From positions 699,597 through 763,596 of the forward strand of contig JAGDZO010000006.1 in NCBI GenBank assembly GCA_049115815.1: a stretch of 64,000 bases of DNA, written 5' to 3'. Under the pieces are notes generated by a model. The model ran no database searches. It was not told the origin of the DNA and saw nothing but the letters and a program-made list of their open reading frames with translations. The stretch comes from Marinoscillum sp049115815. Lineage in GTDB: Bacteria > Bacteroidota > Bacteroidia > Cytophagales > Cyclobacteriaceae. Positions 1 through 7,901 of the stretch are shown one piece after another; the stretch's first letter is position 1; each line of letters starts with the position of its first letter. The position numbers were made by a program, and so were the translations under genes.

Positions 1-2
1 AA

Positions 3-1034
3 GTCACGCTAGTAGGTCATCCACTAGAGTATTACTATACGCTAAGAGACTTATCCAATGATGTGCTATTAGATTCCGTTTCGTTAGGCAATGGTGGACT
101 GGGAGGTTTAAAACCTTCGGAGATTAGAACCATTCAAGGCCCAGATAACTTGACGTTGAACTTCGCATCTCAGCCAGACAGTCTTGTACTCGAATCCAGC
201 TTCTTTTATTTAACAAATGACAAGCCCCTATTCGAAGAAGTCAACGGCAGTGATACAGTATTTTTACCCGTTCATTTAAATACCAACGATCAAATCAAAA
301 CACAGTACCTGTTGCAGAACCACTATGCATATGACGATGGTTCGGCCGAATTTGCAGTGGCAATCAACGCGTTCAGAGGCCAATTGGCTGTCAAGTTTGA
401 TTTGATTGAACCAGACACGATTACAGATATTGATATCTATTTTCCAAGTATCGCACCAGAGGCAGCTGGCAGTTCGGTGGATATTTTGATTTGGGATCGA
501 CTTGATGACAATCACATTCGTACACGTCAGACTTATACTATTGAGGGTCCTACAGGCTTAAATGAATTCAAGAGAATCAAACTAAGCAAACCAGTGGTTA
601 CCAGAGACAGTATTTTCATAGGTTATCAGCAGTTTACGGACAATTATATAGGCATAGGATTTGATCGAAACAATACGGATGCAGGACAACATATTTATTC
701 AAATGTCACGGGAGAATGGGTGCAAAACAGTACCATACACGGAGCGATTATGATAAGACCTGTGTTTGGTTATGATTCTATATTCGCATCTTCAGAGCTC
801 AATATCCCTATGGAGATAAAATCAGTCAAGGCTTACCCAAATCCTTCATCAGGGGTTTTGAAAATAGATGGCTTATATGATTCTTTGGAATTATATAGCC
901 TCACCGGCCAATTGGTTTATCAATCGGAATACCGTGAATTTCATGATGTTACTTTTTTGGATAATGGCATATATTTACTGCTATTATCAAGCGATACCCC
1001 TATCAAATCGCAAAAAGTAGTTATCCGAAAATGA
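3..1034 (+). CDS. T9SS type A sorting domain protein, 5' truncated by window edge
   Basis: The frame is open to the first bases of the window, so the true start lies upstream. The first internal start-like codon is GTG at 63, but there is no stop before it. The visible part is a beta-rich secreted protein of unknown activity. The last ~70 residues form a type A T9SS sorting domain: a YPNPSSG motif near the beginning, then short beta strands and a terminal basic VVIRK. Family knowledge says such domains are removed during export through the outer membrane. The stop overlaps the next ATG (ATGA), which suggests co-translation with the rhodanese gene. No catalytic domain is recognised in the visible portion. 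Confidence 0.85.
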   Translation, partial: VTLVGHPLEYYYTLRDLSNDVLLDSVSLGNGGLGGLKPSEIRTIQGPDNLTLNFASQPDSLVLESSFFYLTNDKPLFEEVNGSDTVFLPVHLNTNDQIKTQYLLQNHYAYDDGSAEFAVAINAFRGQLAVKFDLIEPDTITDIDIYFPSIAPEAAGSSVDILIWDRLDDNHIRTRQTYTIEGPTGLNEFKRIKLSKPVVTRDSIFIGYQQFTDNYIGIGFDRNNTDAGQHIYSNVTGEWVQNSTIHGAIMIRPVFGYDSIFASSELNIPMEIKSVKAYPNPSSGVLKIDGLYDSLELYSLTGQLVYQSEYREFHDVTFLDNGIYLLLLSSDTPIKSQKVVIRK

Positions 1035-1330
1035 ACGACATCACACCCCAAGAATTATTAAAAAGATCAAGTGAAGGAGAAGACCTATTGATCATTGACG
1101 TCCGAGAAGACTGGGAATATGAGGAGTTTAATATCAACGCTCAACATATTCCACTCCACTCCTTGCCACATTCGATCAACTCACTTATTGATTGGCAACA
1201 TTCTGAAATCATTGTACACTGTAAGTCTGGTACAAGAAGTAGTCAGGCCAAAAAGCTGTTGCTAAAAAATGGATTCTCTAATGTGCGGTCATTACTCGGC
1301 GGCATAGAAGCTTACCAAATTATCTTATGA
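1031..1330 (+). CDS. rhodanese-like domain protein
   Basis: A single-domain rhodanese of 99 residues, the usual size for stand-alone GlpE/PspE-type proteins. The IIDVRE motif near residue 21 and the active-site loop CKSGTR, with the sulfur-carrying cysteine at residue 64, are intact, so sulfurtransferase or persulfide-carrier activity is plausible. There is no signal peptide, so it should act in the cytoplasm. It overlaps both neighbours by 4 bases (ATGA at each end), placing a cytoplasmic enzyme between two genes for secreted T9SS cargo. The physiological sulfur donor and acceptor cannot be told from sequence. Confidence 0.9.
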   Translation: MNDITPQELLKRSSEGEDLLIIDVREDWEYEEFNINAQHIPLHSLPHSINSLIDWQHSEIIVHCKSGTRSSQAKKLLLKNGFSNVRSLLGGIEAYQIIL

Positions 1331-3327
1331 GCAAAAACCTACTATTACTCATTTTAACGTTTGTGCTCATCCATGTAAATCTGCTTGCTCAATCGCCATG
1401 CATCAATGGATTGGCCGATGATCTTTATCCTTGCAATCAAATGACTCTGCTTAGTCATATGGAACCATCGGAGATTGGTGCCACCTTGCACAATGGTTTC
1501 TATCTCAACGATATATGGGGCTGGAGCGACACCACCAATACTCGAGAATATGCCATTGTAGGGTTAAAAGATGGCGTTTCTTTTGTGGATATCACCGATC
1601 CAATCAACCCGAAATATTTAGGAAAATTACCCGAACCCTCCAGTGCGAATGCTCGAATTATGCACGGAAAATCTACTTGGCGGGACGTAAAGGTTTACAA
1701 AGATCATGCATTCATTGTCAGTGATATCAATGGAGAACACGGAATGCAAGTATTTGACCTACATAATCTTAGGGGACTAGATGGCAGCTCTGTGCAAACA
1801 TTCCGCCATGATTATCACTACACCGAGATAGGTTCCGCACACAATATTGTGATCAATGAAGAAACTGGATATGCCTACATCGTAGGAACTACAAGAAGTG
1901 GGACTTGCAGAGGCGGACTTCATGTGGTAGATATAAGTTCGCCAAAACAACCCGAATATGTCAACTGCTTTTCGGAGGATGGATATACGCATGACGCTCA
2001 ATGTGTCATTTATCAAGGCCCAGACTCACGATATGCTGGTAAGGAAGTCTGCTTCAATTCCAATGAAAACACCTTAACCATTGTCAATGTGGATGATAAA
2101 GCTGCAATGAATGTCGTTGGCAGGTCTTCTTATGCTAATGTTAATTATGCGCACCAAGGTTGGTTGACCGAGGATCATCGTTTTTTTCTGCTTAATGATG
2201 AACTGGATGAACAAAATGGAGGAATCAAGAATCCAAGGACATTGATATGGAATGTGGAAGACCTAGAGAATCCTACACTGATAGGAGAATATTACAATAC
2301 AGAATCTGGAATTGACCATAACCTCTACACTCACGAAGGACTCGTCTATGAATCGAATTACCTCACTGGCTTAAGGATATTAGATGCGGCTAATGTGTCT
2401 GAAGGTAAGTTAAGAGAGCGAGCATTCTTCGATACATACCCTACAGCCAATTCAATTCATTTTGGAGGAAATTGGAGCAACTATCCTTATTTCTCAAGCG
2501 GTACTATTATAGCTTCTGACATGAATAATGGCCTTTTTCTTCTCCGACTAGATTTAGTTGAAGACCCCATCAAGTCACACCCGCAAACTCAATCGACATG
2601 TAGTGGCGGGTTGATGGAGCTTTATGTATCGGTAGATGAGCCGGAGAATAATGCTTTTCAATGGCAGGTACTAGATGGAACGCGGTATAGGGATCTTGTA
2701 AACGACCATAGATATGCAGGAGTAAATGACACGCTCTTGATAGCAGAAGCTGATCAGGAAAACAGCACATTATTATTCAGATGCAAAATCACCGATGAAG
2801 ATAATAACGTTCATTACTCTTACTTAGCAGGTTTTGAGGGAATAGTACCTGTTGTTGATTTCACTTATGAATTGAGTGACTCACCCGGTACAGTAGTTTT
2901 TACGAATCAAAGCACTGATGCTACAAGTTACCTCTGGGAGTTTAGTGATGGAAGTAGCAGTACCGATGAGAATCCCACTATGACATTTGGAATTGAAACT
3001 GATATCAGCGTGAAACTTTCTGCTTTTGCCCCTTGTGGTGTAGATAGAACTTCCAAAACGATTTCTTTCAACCTTTTGGACGTACACCAATCTCACCAGT
3101 TGACTATTTATCCCAACCCCACTTCTGACAGGATAAACCTAAACTACGAACAGAATTCGACCTTCACTTTAAGGGATATAAGCGGAAAAGTCGTGATGGA
3201 GGAAGATTTGAACCCTGGGTTAACGACGCTTGATTTATCAGGTTTTTACTCCGGAATCTATCTGGTTTCTGTTTTTGATCATGAACTCCATAAAGTGGTT
3301 CATTCTGGACAGTTAATCATTCAATGA
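1327..3327 (+). CDS. choice-of-anchor B family protein with PKD-like and T9SS domains
   Basis: A secreted protein of 666 residues. An N-terminal signal peptide (about residues 1-22, ending in LLAQ) precedes a long LVIVD-type repeat region containing the choice-of-anchor B hallmarks: an IWGWSD segment, then VGLKDGVSFVDITDP, then a beta-propeller-like run with DVKVYKDHAF. A PKD-like module follows around residues 508-565 (WEFSDGSSS), and a type A T9SS sorting domain (IYPNPTSDRINL) ends the protein. Family members are surface or secreted proteins of unknown activity. It overlaps the rhodanese gene by 4 bases and runs 11 bases into the convergent protease gene. Confidence 0.9.
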   Translation: MSKNLLLLILTFVLIHVNLLAQSPCINGLADDLYPCNQMTLLSHMEPSEIGATLHNGFYLNDIWGWSDTTNTREYAIVGLKDGVSFVDITDPINPKYLGKLPEPSSANARIMHGKSTWRDVKVYKDHAFIVSDINGEHGMQVFDLHNLRGLDGSSVQTFRHDYHYTEIGSAHNIVINEETGYAYIVGTTRSGTCRGGLHVVDISSPKQPEYVNCFSEDGYTHDAQCVIYQGPDSRYAGKEVCFNSNENTLTIVNVDDKAAMNVVGRSSYANVNYAHQGWLTEDHRFFLLNDELDEQNGGIKNPRTLIWNVEDLENPTLIGEYYNTESGIDHNLYTHEGLVYESNYLTGLRILDAANVSEGKLRERAFFDTYPTANSIHFGGNWSNYPYFSSGTIIASDMNNGLFLLRLDLVEDPIKSHPQTQSTCSGGLMELYVSVDEPENNAFQWQVLDGTRYRDLVNDHRYAGVNDTLLIAEADQENSTLLFRCKITDEDNNVHYSYLAGFEGIVPVVDFTYELSDSPGTVVFTNQSTDATSYLWEFSDGSSSTDENPTMTFGIETDISVKLSAFAPCGVDRTSKTISFNLLDVHQSHQLTIYPNPTSDRINLNYEQNSTFTLRDISGKVVMEEDLNPGLTTLDLSGFYSGIYLVSVFDHELHKVVHSGQLIIQ

Positions 3328-4468
3328 TAAATGGCTCTGGGCTAAAGCACAGCACAAAGACCACCAATGCCACCCAACCCAATATTTTTCTTTGAATACT
3401 GAGATTGGACTCAACCAAAACCGGAGGATGCTCCACCCCAATAAATCTTCCAATAATTAGCGCAAATAGTAACCAACCACTATAACCTTCAAGATGAGTG
3501 AAGTGATGTAGCCCAAACTGCAACCCAAATATTATGGACGCAAAGAGCCATCTATCTTGCTTTTTAATAAACATTGAAGTAGCACAGATATAAAGGAAAT
3601 ACAAATACCCACCCATAATCAAGGCAAATTCAAGTCCACTTTCCAAGTCAGCAGTTCTCAAATCTTCTACCGAGATTAATCCCAAGCCAGCATAGAATAA
3701 AAACAAAGTATATAGCACCTTAGAAACTTGATGATGCCTTCTATGGCCCAAAAGTCCGAAAAGTATGTGACCACCATCCAGCTGTCCGATTGGCAATAGA
3801 TTCAGTGCGGTGAAAAACAAGGCCAAATACCCAGCTAACAAATACGGGTAATGTATAATCTCATTGGGGTTAGGCATTCTAATGGGATCTGCTACATACT
3901 CTTCAAAGAATGCGAAAATCAAATTACTGCCAAAGCGAAATGACATAGTATTCTCATTCTGATATACATATTGTGCATACTCAAGGCCGTACTGCTCATA
4001 TTCCGGATGGATTTGATAGATATACTCTGGTTCTGGAAGAGTGGCAAAACCATACCAAATCACCGCTAATGCTACCACAAAACCAGCTAGTGGTCCTGAT
4101 ATTCCAATATCGAAATAATGTTTTGTAGAGTAGATACGATCCTTAATCTTGATAAAAGCGCCCATCGTACCAAATGAGGGCATCAAAATAAAACCTAACC
4201 ACATGGGGATATAATAAGGGAGCGTCACTCCTATCCTATGATACCTCGCTGTGAAATAATGCCCAAACTCATGTACTGTCAAAATGAGCAGAAAGGGAAT
4301 GGAAAAATGAAATCCGCTAACAAAATCACCCCAAGACATCAAGGCTACCTCTTCCACCCAGAATAAATACTTTCCAAACATCCATTCGGCTCCAGCCAAT
4401 GTGGTACTCAGCAATGCGGCTATAAATAAGCCAATATGTAACAAGTAACCTTTAAGTAGTTTAGGCAT
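3317..4468 (-). CDS. site-2 protease family (M50) membrane metalloprotease
   Basis: A polytopic membrane protein with the zinc-binding HEFGH motif in a membrane segment and a second motif NLLPIGQLDGG about 160 residues later, whose aspartate is the third zinc ligand in the M50 family. About eight hydrophobic segments are visible. No PDZ domain is seen between the motifs, unlike RseP. A longer reading begins at 4492, but the ATG at 4468 lies inside ATGCCTAA, an 8-base overlap with the stop of the upstream HAD gene, which is the more natural coupled start. Likely role: intramembrane proteolysis of an unknown substrate, or membrane-proximal proteolysis. Confidence 0.88.
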   Translation of the reverse strand: MPKLLKGYLLHIGLFIAALLSTTLAGAEWMFGKYLFWVEEVALMSWGDFVSGFHFSIPFLLILTVHEFGHYFTARYHRIGVTLPYYIPMWLGFILMPSFGTMGAFIKIKDRIYSTKHYFDIGISGPLAGFVVALAVIWYGFATLPEPEYIYQIHPEYEQYGLEYAQYVYQNENTMSFRFGSNLIFAFFEEYVADPIRMPNPNEIIHYPYLLAGYLALFFTALNLLPIGQLDGGHILFGLLGHRRHHQVSKVLYTLFLFYAGLGLISVEDLRTADLESGLEFALIMGGYLYFLYICATSMFIKKQDRWLFASIIFGLQFGLHHFTHLEGYSGWLLFALIIGRFIGVEHPPVLVESNLSIQRKILGWVALVVFVLCFSPEPFIIE

Positions 4469-5090
4469 TACCCAGTATTTGAAAGATATCATTAGACTTC
4501 AAGACTTGCTCAGATCGCAAACCCACATCCCGAGCAGCCAGCACATTTTCTATCTTATCATCTAAAAACAATGACTTAGAAGGAATAAGCCCTCGATCAT
4601 TAATTACAAATTCGTAAATATCTTGATTGGGTTTTCGATAACCTATACGGTGAGAGTAATAGGCCTTATGAGCAAAATCCTTCATGATTTTGCCAGTTTG
4701 GATCTTGACCATCTCATCAAATCGTTCCTCATGCATACCATTAGTATTGCTCAATATCAGCACCTCATGGGTATTCATAAGTTCCTTCATAAACTGTAGC
4801 CTCTCTATAGGAATATCTGCCAGCATCAGGTTCCATGCATTCTCAAAATCTTGAACAGAGATTTGCGCTCCTAAAAGATCAACAATTCTTTCTATAAACA
4901 GTCCTTTATCGATCTGTCCAGTTTCATATAAATAGAGTTCATCAGAACCAACCAAGATTGATTTCAGATCGACAGAAGGTAATTTTAGTAAACGTGCAAA
5001 CTCATTAACTACAGCTTGAGTGTCCAGATTTACAATGACTTCTCCCAAGTCAAAAATAATTGTGTCAAATTCCGAGATACTGTACTTCAT
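4461..5090 (-). CDS. HAD family phosphatase (YihX-like)
   Basis: A 209-residue HAD hydrolase. Motif I is FDLGEV (nucleophile Asp14). The second motif I aspartate is replaced by glycine, as is usual in the YihX/epoxide-hydrolase-like branch. Motif II lies in ILSNTN, the motif III lysine in YRKPNQD, and motif IV in LFLDDKIENV. An alpha-helical cap follows motif I. Likely a cytoplasmic sugar-phosphate or related phosphatase; the substrate cannot be assigned. It is transcribed with the M50 protease gene, overlapping it by 8 bases. Confidence 0.88.
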   Translation of the reverse strand: MKYSISEFDTIIFDLGEVIVNLDTQAVVNEFARLLKLPSVDLKSILVGSDELYLYETGQIDKGLFIERIVDLLGAQISVQDFENAWNLMLADIPIERLQFMKELMNTHEVLILSNTNGMHEERFDEMVKIQTGKIMKDFAHKAYYSHRIGYRKPNQDIYEFVINDRGLIPSKSLFLDDKIENVLAARDVGLRSEQVLKSNDIFQILGNA

Positions 5091-5233
5091 GTGGTTGTTT
5101 AATTAGGCTCAAATATCTAATATTGCACCTCCAAAACAAAAGCAGTACGCAAGTCTGTTTTTTGCACAGTACATCCTGCCGAAAGCATGAAAGTATTGGT
5201 TCGAGCTCACATCTCGGATAGTAAAAAACTGTA

Positions 5234-5307
5234 GGGCCTATAGCTCAGTTGGTTAGAGCACCTGACTCATAATCAGGTGGTCCCTGGTTCGAGCCCAGGT
5301 GGGCCCA
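5234..5307 (+). tRNA. tRNA with anticodon CAU, probably tRNA-Ile2 (lysidine type)
   Basis: A full cloverleaf can be folded by hand: acceptor GGGCCTA/TGGGCCC with one U-G pair, D arm GCTC/GAGC, anticodon stem CCTGA/TCAGG around loop CTCATAA (anticodon at 5268-5270), T stem CCTGG/CCAGG with TTCGAGC, and discriminator A. CCA is not encoded. The C4-G69 and C5-G68 acceptor pairs are known TilS determinants of tRNA-Ile2 in E. coli, so Ile2 is favoured over elongator Met. It is not the initiator, because the anticodon stem lacks three stacked G-C pairs and position 1 is paired. A terminator follows directly. Confidence 0.95.
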
Positions 5308-5315
5308 CTTATAAT

Positions 5316-5346
5316 AAAAATGCGCCGAAATGGCGCATTTTTTTTT
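5316..5346 (+). terminator. rho-independent terminator of tRNA-CAU
   Basis: A 9-bp stem (AAATGCGCC at 5318-5326 with GGCGCATTT at 5332-5340), a 5-base loop, then a T run to 5346. It sits 10-40 bases after the tRNA. Confidence 0.9.
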
Positions 5347-5577
5347 GTTCATTGGAGAAGGTTCTTGCATGAGCTATCAATATATTTTGAAGAATGTCGC
5401 AATAATTGATATCTGCATGACGTTTGAACACTGATACAAATAGGTGAAATAGTCTTGAATTATAGTGTTTAAGTCCAATTGTCAACAAATAGCCCTATAT
5501 TTTCTATTCGAACCATATATATTTACAATTCAATTAAATACAATCAATTTTAAACTAAATCTACTAAGGAGATGAAA

Positions 5578-6054
5578 ATGATCAAAAATGCCTTTATGTT
5601 ATTAGCAGTTGTGTCTGTATCTATTCTTGCCAGTTGTGGTGGAGATGGCGGTGGAGATGGCGGTCCTGACGAAACGGCAAAAGAAATTATCACAAATGCG
5701 TTGACGTCTGGCAGCTGGTCGATTGACGTAACAGGTACAGATGTTCAAGGAGTAACTGGATCACCAGATGCAAGTACTTTTGGCATTACTTTTTCAGCGT
5801 CTACAGAGGGAGCTAATTATACCCTGTCTGGAGCTGTTGCTGACTACATATTAGGTGGGTCTTTCGCTATTAGCGAAGAAGGAATTATCTCAAGTGAAGT
5901 AGCTAATGTAGCCAATGCTGATTTATCAGCTACTGTATCTAGCATTTCTATTAACCCTGATAACACTAGAGTTACTATAGTAATTAACGTTACTGAAGCT
6001 AACGCAAGAATTGGTGGTATCGGAACTTACACTTTGGTGTTTGTTGCAGGTTAA
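5578..6054 (+). CDS. small lipoprotein of unknown function
   Basis: A lipoprotein of about 158 residues: a lysine-containing N-terminus, a hydrophobic stretch, then lipobox LASC followed by a Gly/Asp-rich linker (GGDGGGDGG). The +2 residue is glycine, not the aspartate used for inner-membrane retention in E. coli. The rest is rich in Ala, Ser, Thr and Ile with alternating beta-like patterns (GSWSIDV, GTYTLVFV). An AAGGAG sequence at 5566-5571 abuts an ATG at 5572 but lies 6 bases before the ATG at 5578, so 5578 is the better start; the 5572 reading adds only two residues. It is flanked by terminators, so it is probably monocistronic. Confidence 0.82.
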   Translation: MIKNAFMLLAVVSVSILASCGGDGGGDGGPDETAKEIITNALTSGSWSIDVTGTDVQGVTGSPDASTFGITFSASTEGANYTLSGAVADYILGGSFAISEEGIISSEVANVANADLSATVSSISINPDNTRVTIVINVTEANARIGGIGTYTLVFVAG

Positions 6055-6081
6055 GTAAAAAATAAAGCCTTAGTAAAATTT

Positions 6082-6109
6082 AAAGCCGTCCATTAGGACG
6101 GCTTTTTTT
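6082..6109 (+). terminator. rho-independent terminator after the small lipoprotein gene
   Basis: A perfect 10-bp stem AAAGCCGTCC / GGACGGCTTT with loop ATTA, followed by further T residues. Confidence 0.92.
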
Positions 6110-6218
6110 GTGCCTTGGCAAATTGCCAAAATGACTTAACGTTAACTTCCTTGGGGTAACTCTGAATACCCATCAAAGGGCAACATAATTCTGATTCATA
6201 ACCCAACCAAAACTATGA

Positions 6219-7607
6219 TTAGCGATTAAGTCTGCTCTCAACTATTTCTATGAACTGATCAATATCGAGCTTCTTCGCAATAATGGTTTTGCTTTCGTCC
6301 AGCAAATAGATTTTAGGTGTGCTACGCACATTATAGGATACCCTGAAGTAACTTTTCCCTGTAGGATCAATACAATGATTCCAGTTTGGATTGGTGCTTT
6401 CAACAAAGGTCTTCCATCGTTCTACATCAGTAGTTGTGCATAGGGCTATTACCTCTACTCCAAGATTAGCTAGTTTCTCCTCTACCTCCTCTAGTTTCTT
6501 TACAGTCTTTTTACAGTGACCACAATCAGGGTCGTAGATAAAAACAAGAAAATGCTCCGCGGCTAACATTTCAATATCAAATGGATTCATGTCAATATCT
6601 ACAGCTACAATCTCTGGCGCACGTTTACCAATCAAGTTTGGTTTAACAAAGGCCACCTCATCCCTCAATTTTTCAGTGTATTCATCAGTGATCCAATGTG
6701 CTCTTCCTGTGAGGTAATAGTTTTCAATGATGTGCACCATTACAGCATCCATACCCATCTGTTTGGATTCCGAATACTTCTGAAACAAAGTCACCAACCA
6801 ATAACGATCCGATTCCTCATCATCCTTTACCAAATCCAGAAACCAATCAACCTCTTGAATTATGCTATCAGGATGCTGAACAACTGCATTATCAAAGTAC
6901 TTCATGACTTTTTCGTGAATCAATGGAGTGCGCAACAAACGAAAATCACTTACCTGTTCTGCAGTTAAAAAATGACTTTTAAAATAAAGATATCTACTTA
7001 GGCTTCTCTCCTTTTCATCATCAATACCCTCCATGGTCGGCACCACGGGCTCATCTAACAAACTCAAGAATGAGCTTACAAACGAATCAGGCTGATCCTG
7101 TATAATTTCCCTTCTAGTGGATTTTACCTTGTCGGCCAATATTCGCATTTCGGCTATGATCTTGATAGAATCTTCGGGGTTGGCTGATTTTAGTTGCTCG
7201 GCAAACCGTATTTGCTCCCTTTGAAGTTTACCCATTTTGACCTGAAAGTCTCTAAAAAATACGTTCTCATCAGAGCCTTCAATCTTCATACTTTCGTATG
7301 GAGCGCTCTTATCATAGCGCATATCAAACGAAGAACCGTCAACTACAAATTCAAAATAGTATTTAGGAGTATACAGAAAGTAAATCCCAGGTTTGGGATT
7401 TTCCTTGACAAAAGAAAATGCACCACCTTCCACTTTTATAGTATCTACCAAGTACTTATTCTTTCCAAAATGATTACCGACATAAATGGTGTCTTCTTCA
7501 AAAGATTCTATTTGAAAATTCATGGCAACTGACTGCCCTACCACAAGCACCGGAAATGAAGAAACTACCGTAAATAATAAGGATACTATTCTGTTCATTC
7601 TGATCAA
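6219..7607 (-). CDS. TlpA-like thiol-disulfide protein with DUF4369-like N-terminus
   Basis: A secreted or periplasmic protein of 462 residues with an N-terminal signal (ending near VVG). The first ~100 residues resemble the DUF4369 beta domain common before Bacteroidota thioredoxin-like proteins, followed by a helical linker of about 200 residues. The C-terminal thioredoxin fold carries CGHC at residues 362-365 and a STPKIYLLD cis-proline segment. Known relatives are periplasmic disulfide reductases or isomerases. An alternative start at Met4 (7598) is possible. It is transcribed away from gltB and has no co-directional neighbour. Confidence 0.88.
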   Translation of the reverse strand: MIRMNRIVSLLFTVVSSFPVLVVGQSVAMNFQIESFEEDTIYVGNHFGKNKYLVDTIKVEGGAFSFVKENPKPGIYFLYTPKYYFEFVVDGSSFDMRYDKSAPYESMKIEGSDENVFFRDFQVKMGKLQREQIRFAEQLKSANPEDSIKIIAEMRILADKVKSTRREIIQDQPDSFVSSFLSLLDEPVVPTMEGIDDEKERSLSRYLYFKSHFLTAEQVSDFRLLRTPLIHEKVMKYFDNAVVQHPDSIIQEVDWFLDLVKDDEESDRYWLVTLFQKYSESKQMGMDAVMVHIIENYYLTGRAHWITDEYTEKLRDEVAFVKPNLIGKRAPEIVAVDIDMNPFDIEMLAAEHFLVFIYDPDCGHCKKTVKKLEEVEEKLANLGVEVIALCTTTDVERWKTFVESTNPNWNHCIDPTGKSYFRVSYNVRSTPKIYLLDESKTIIAKKLDIDQFIEIVESRLNR

Positions 7608-7717
7608 TTATTCGCTCGAAAAGATTTGCTGTAAAACTATTATTTATACGTTCAACAATGCTAATATGATACCAGAAAACTTCCTTTATCTGATTAACAA
7701 CGTAACTATATTTTTAT

Positions 7718-7748
7718 TGAAATATTCGCAACCATTTGAATATATTTG
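7718..7748 (+). promoter_or_regulatory. candidate Bacteroidota housekeeping promoter for gltB
   Basis: TTG at 7718-7720, a 20-base spacer, then TATATTTG at 7741-7748 fit the Bacteroidota -33/-7 consensus (TTG / TAnnTTTG). Transcription from it would give a gltB leader of about 145 bases. The 294-base gap between the flanking genes is very AT-rich, which raises the chance of a random match. Confidence 0.5.
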
Positions 7749-7901
7749 TTCTCGAATTGCAATCATATTATTGATTTATCTAGTATTTTAGCAATCCCAA
7801 AGTAGCGATTATTATTCTTTGAAAAAGCGATAATGTCCTTTCTTCTAAAGAGGTTTATTCGGTATTTTAACAACTGATTTTACGATAATATTTGAATATA
7901 A

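Noticed and set aside
5180..5233. GGTTCGAG segment before the tRNA, looking like a tRNA T loop
   Set aside because: No T stem or acceptor stem can be formed around it, so it is not a tRNA or a clear remnant.
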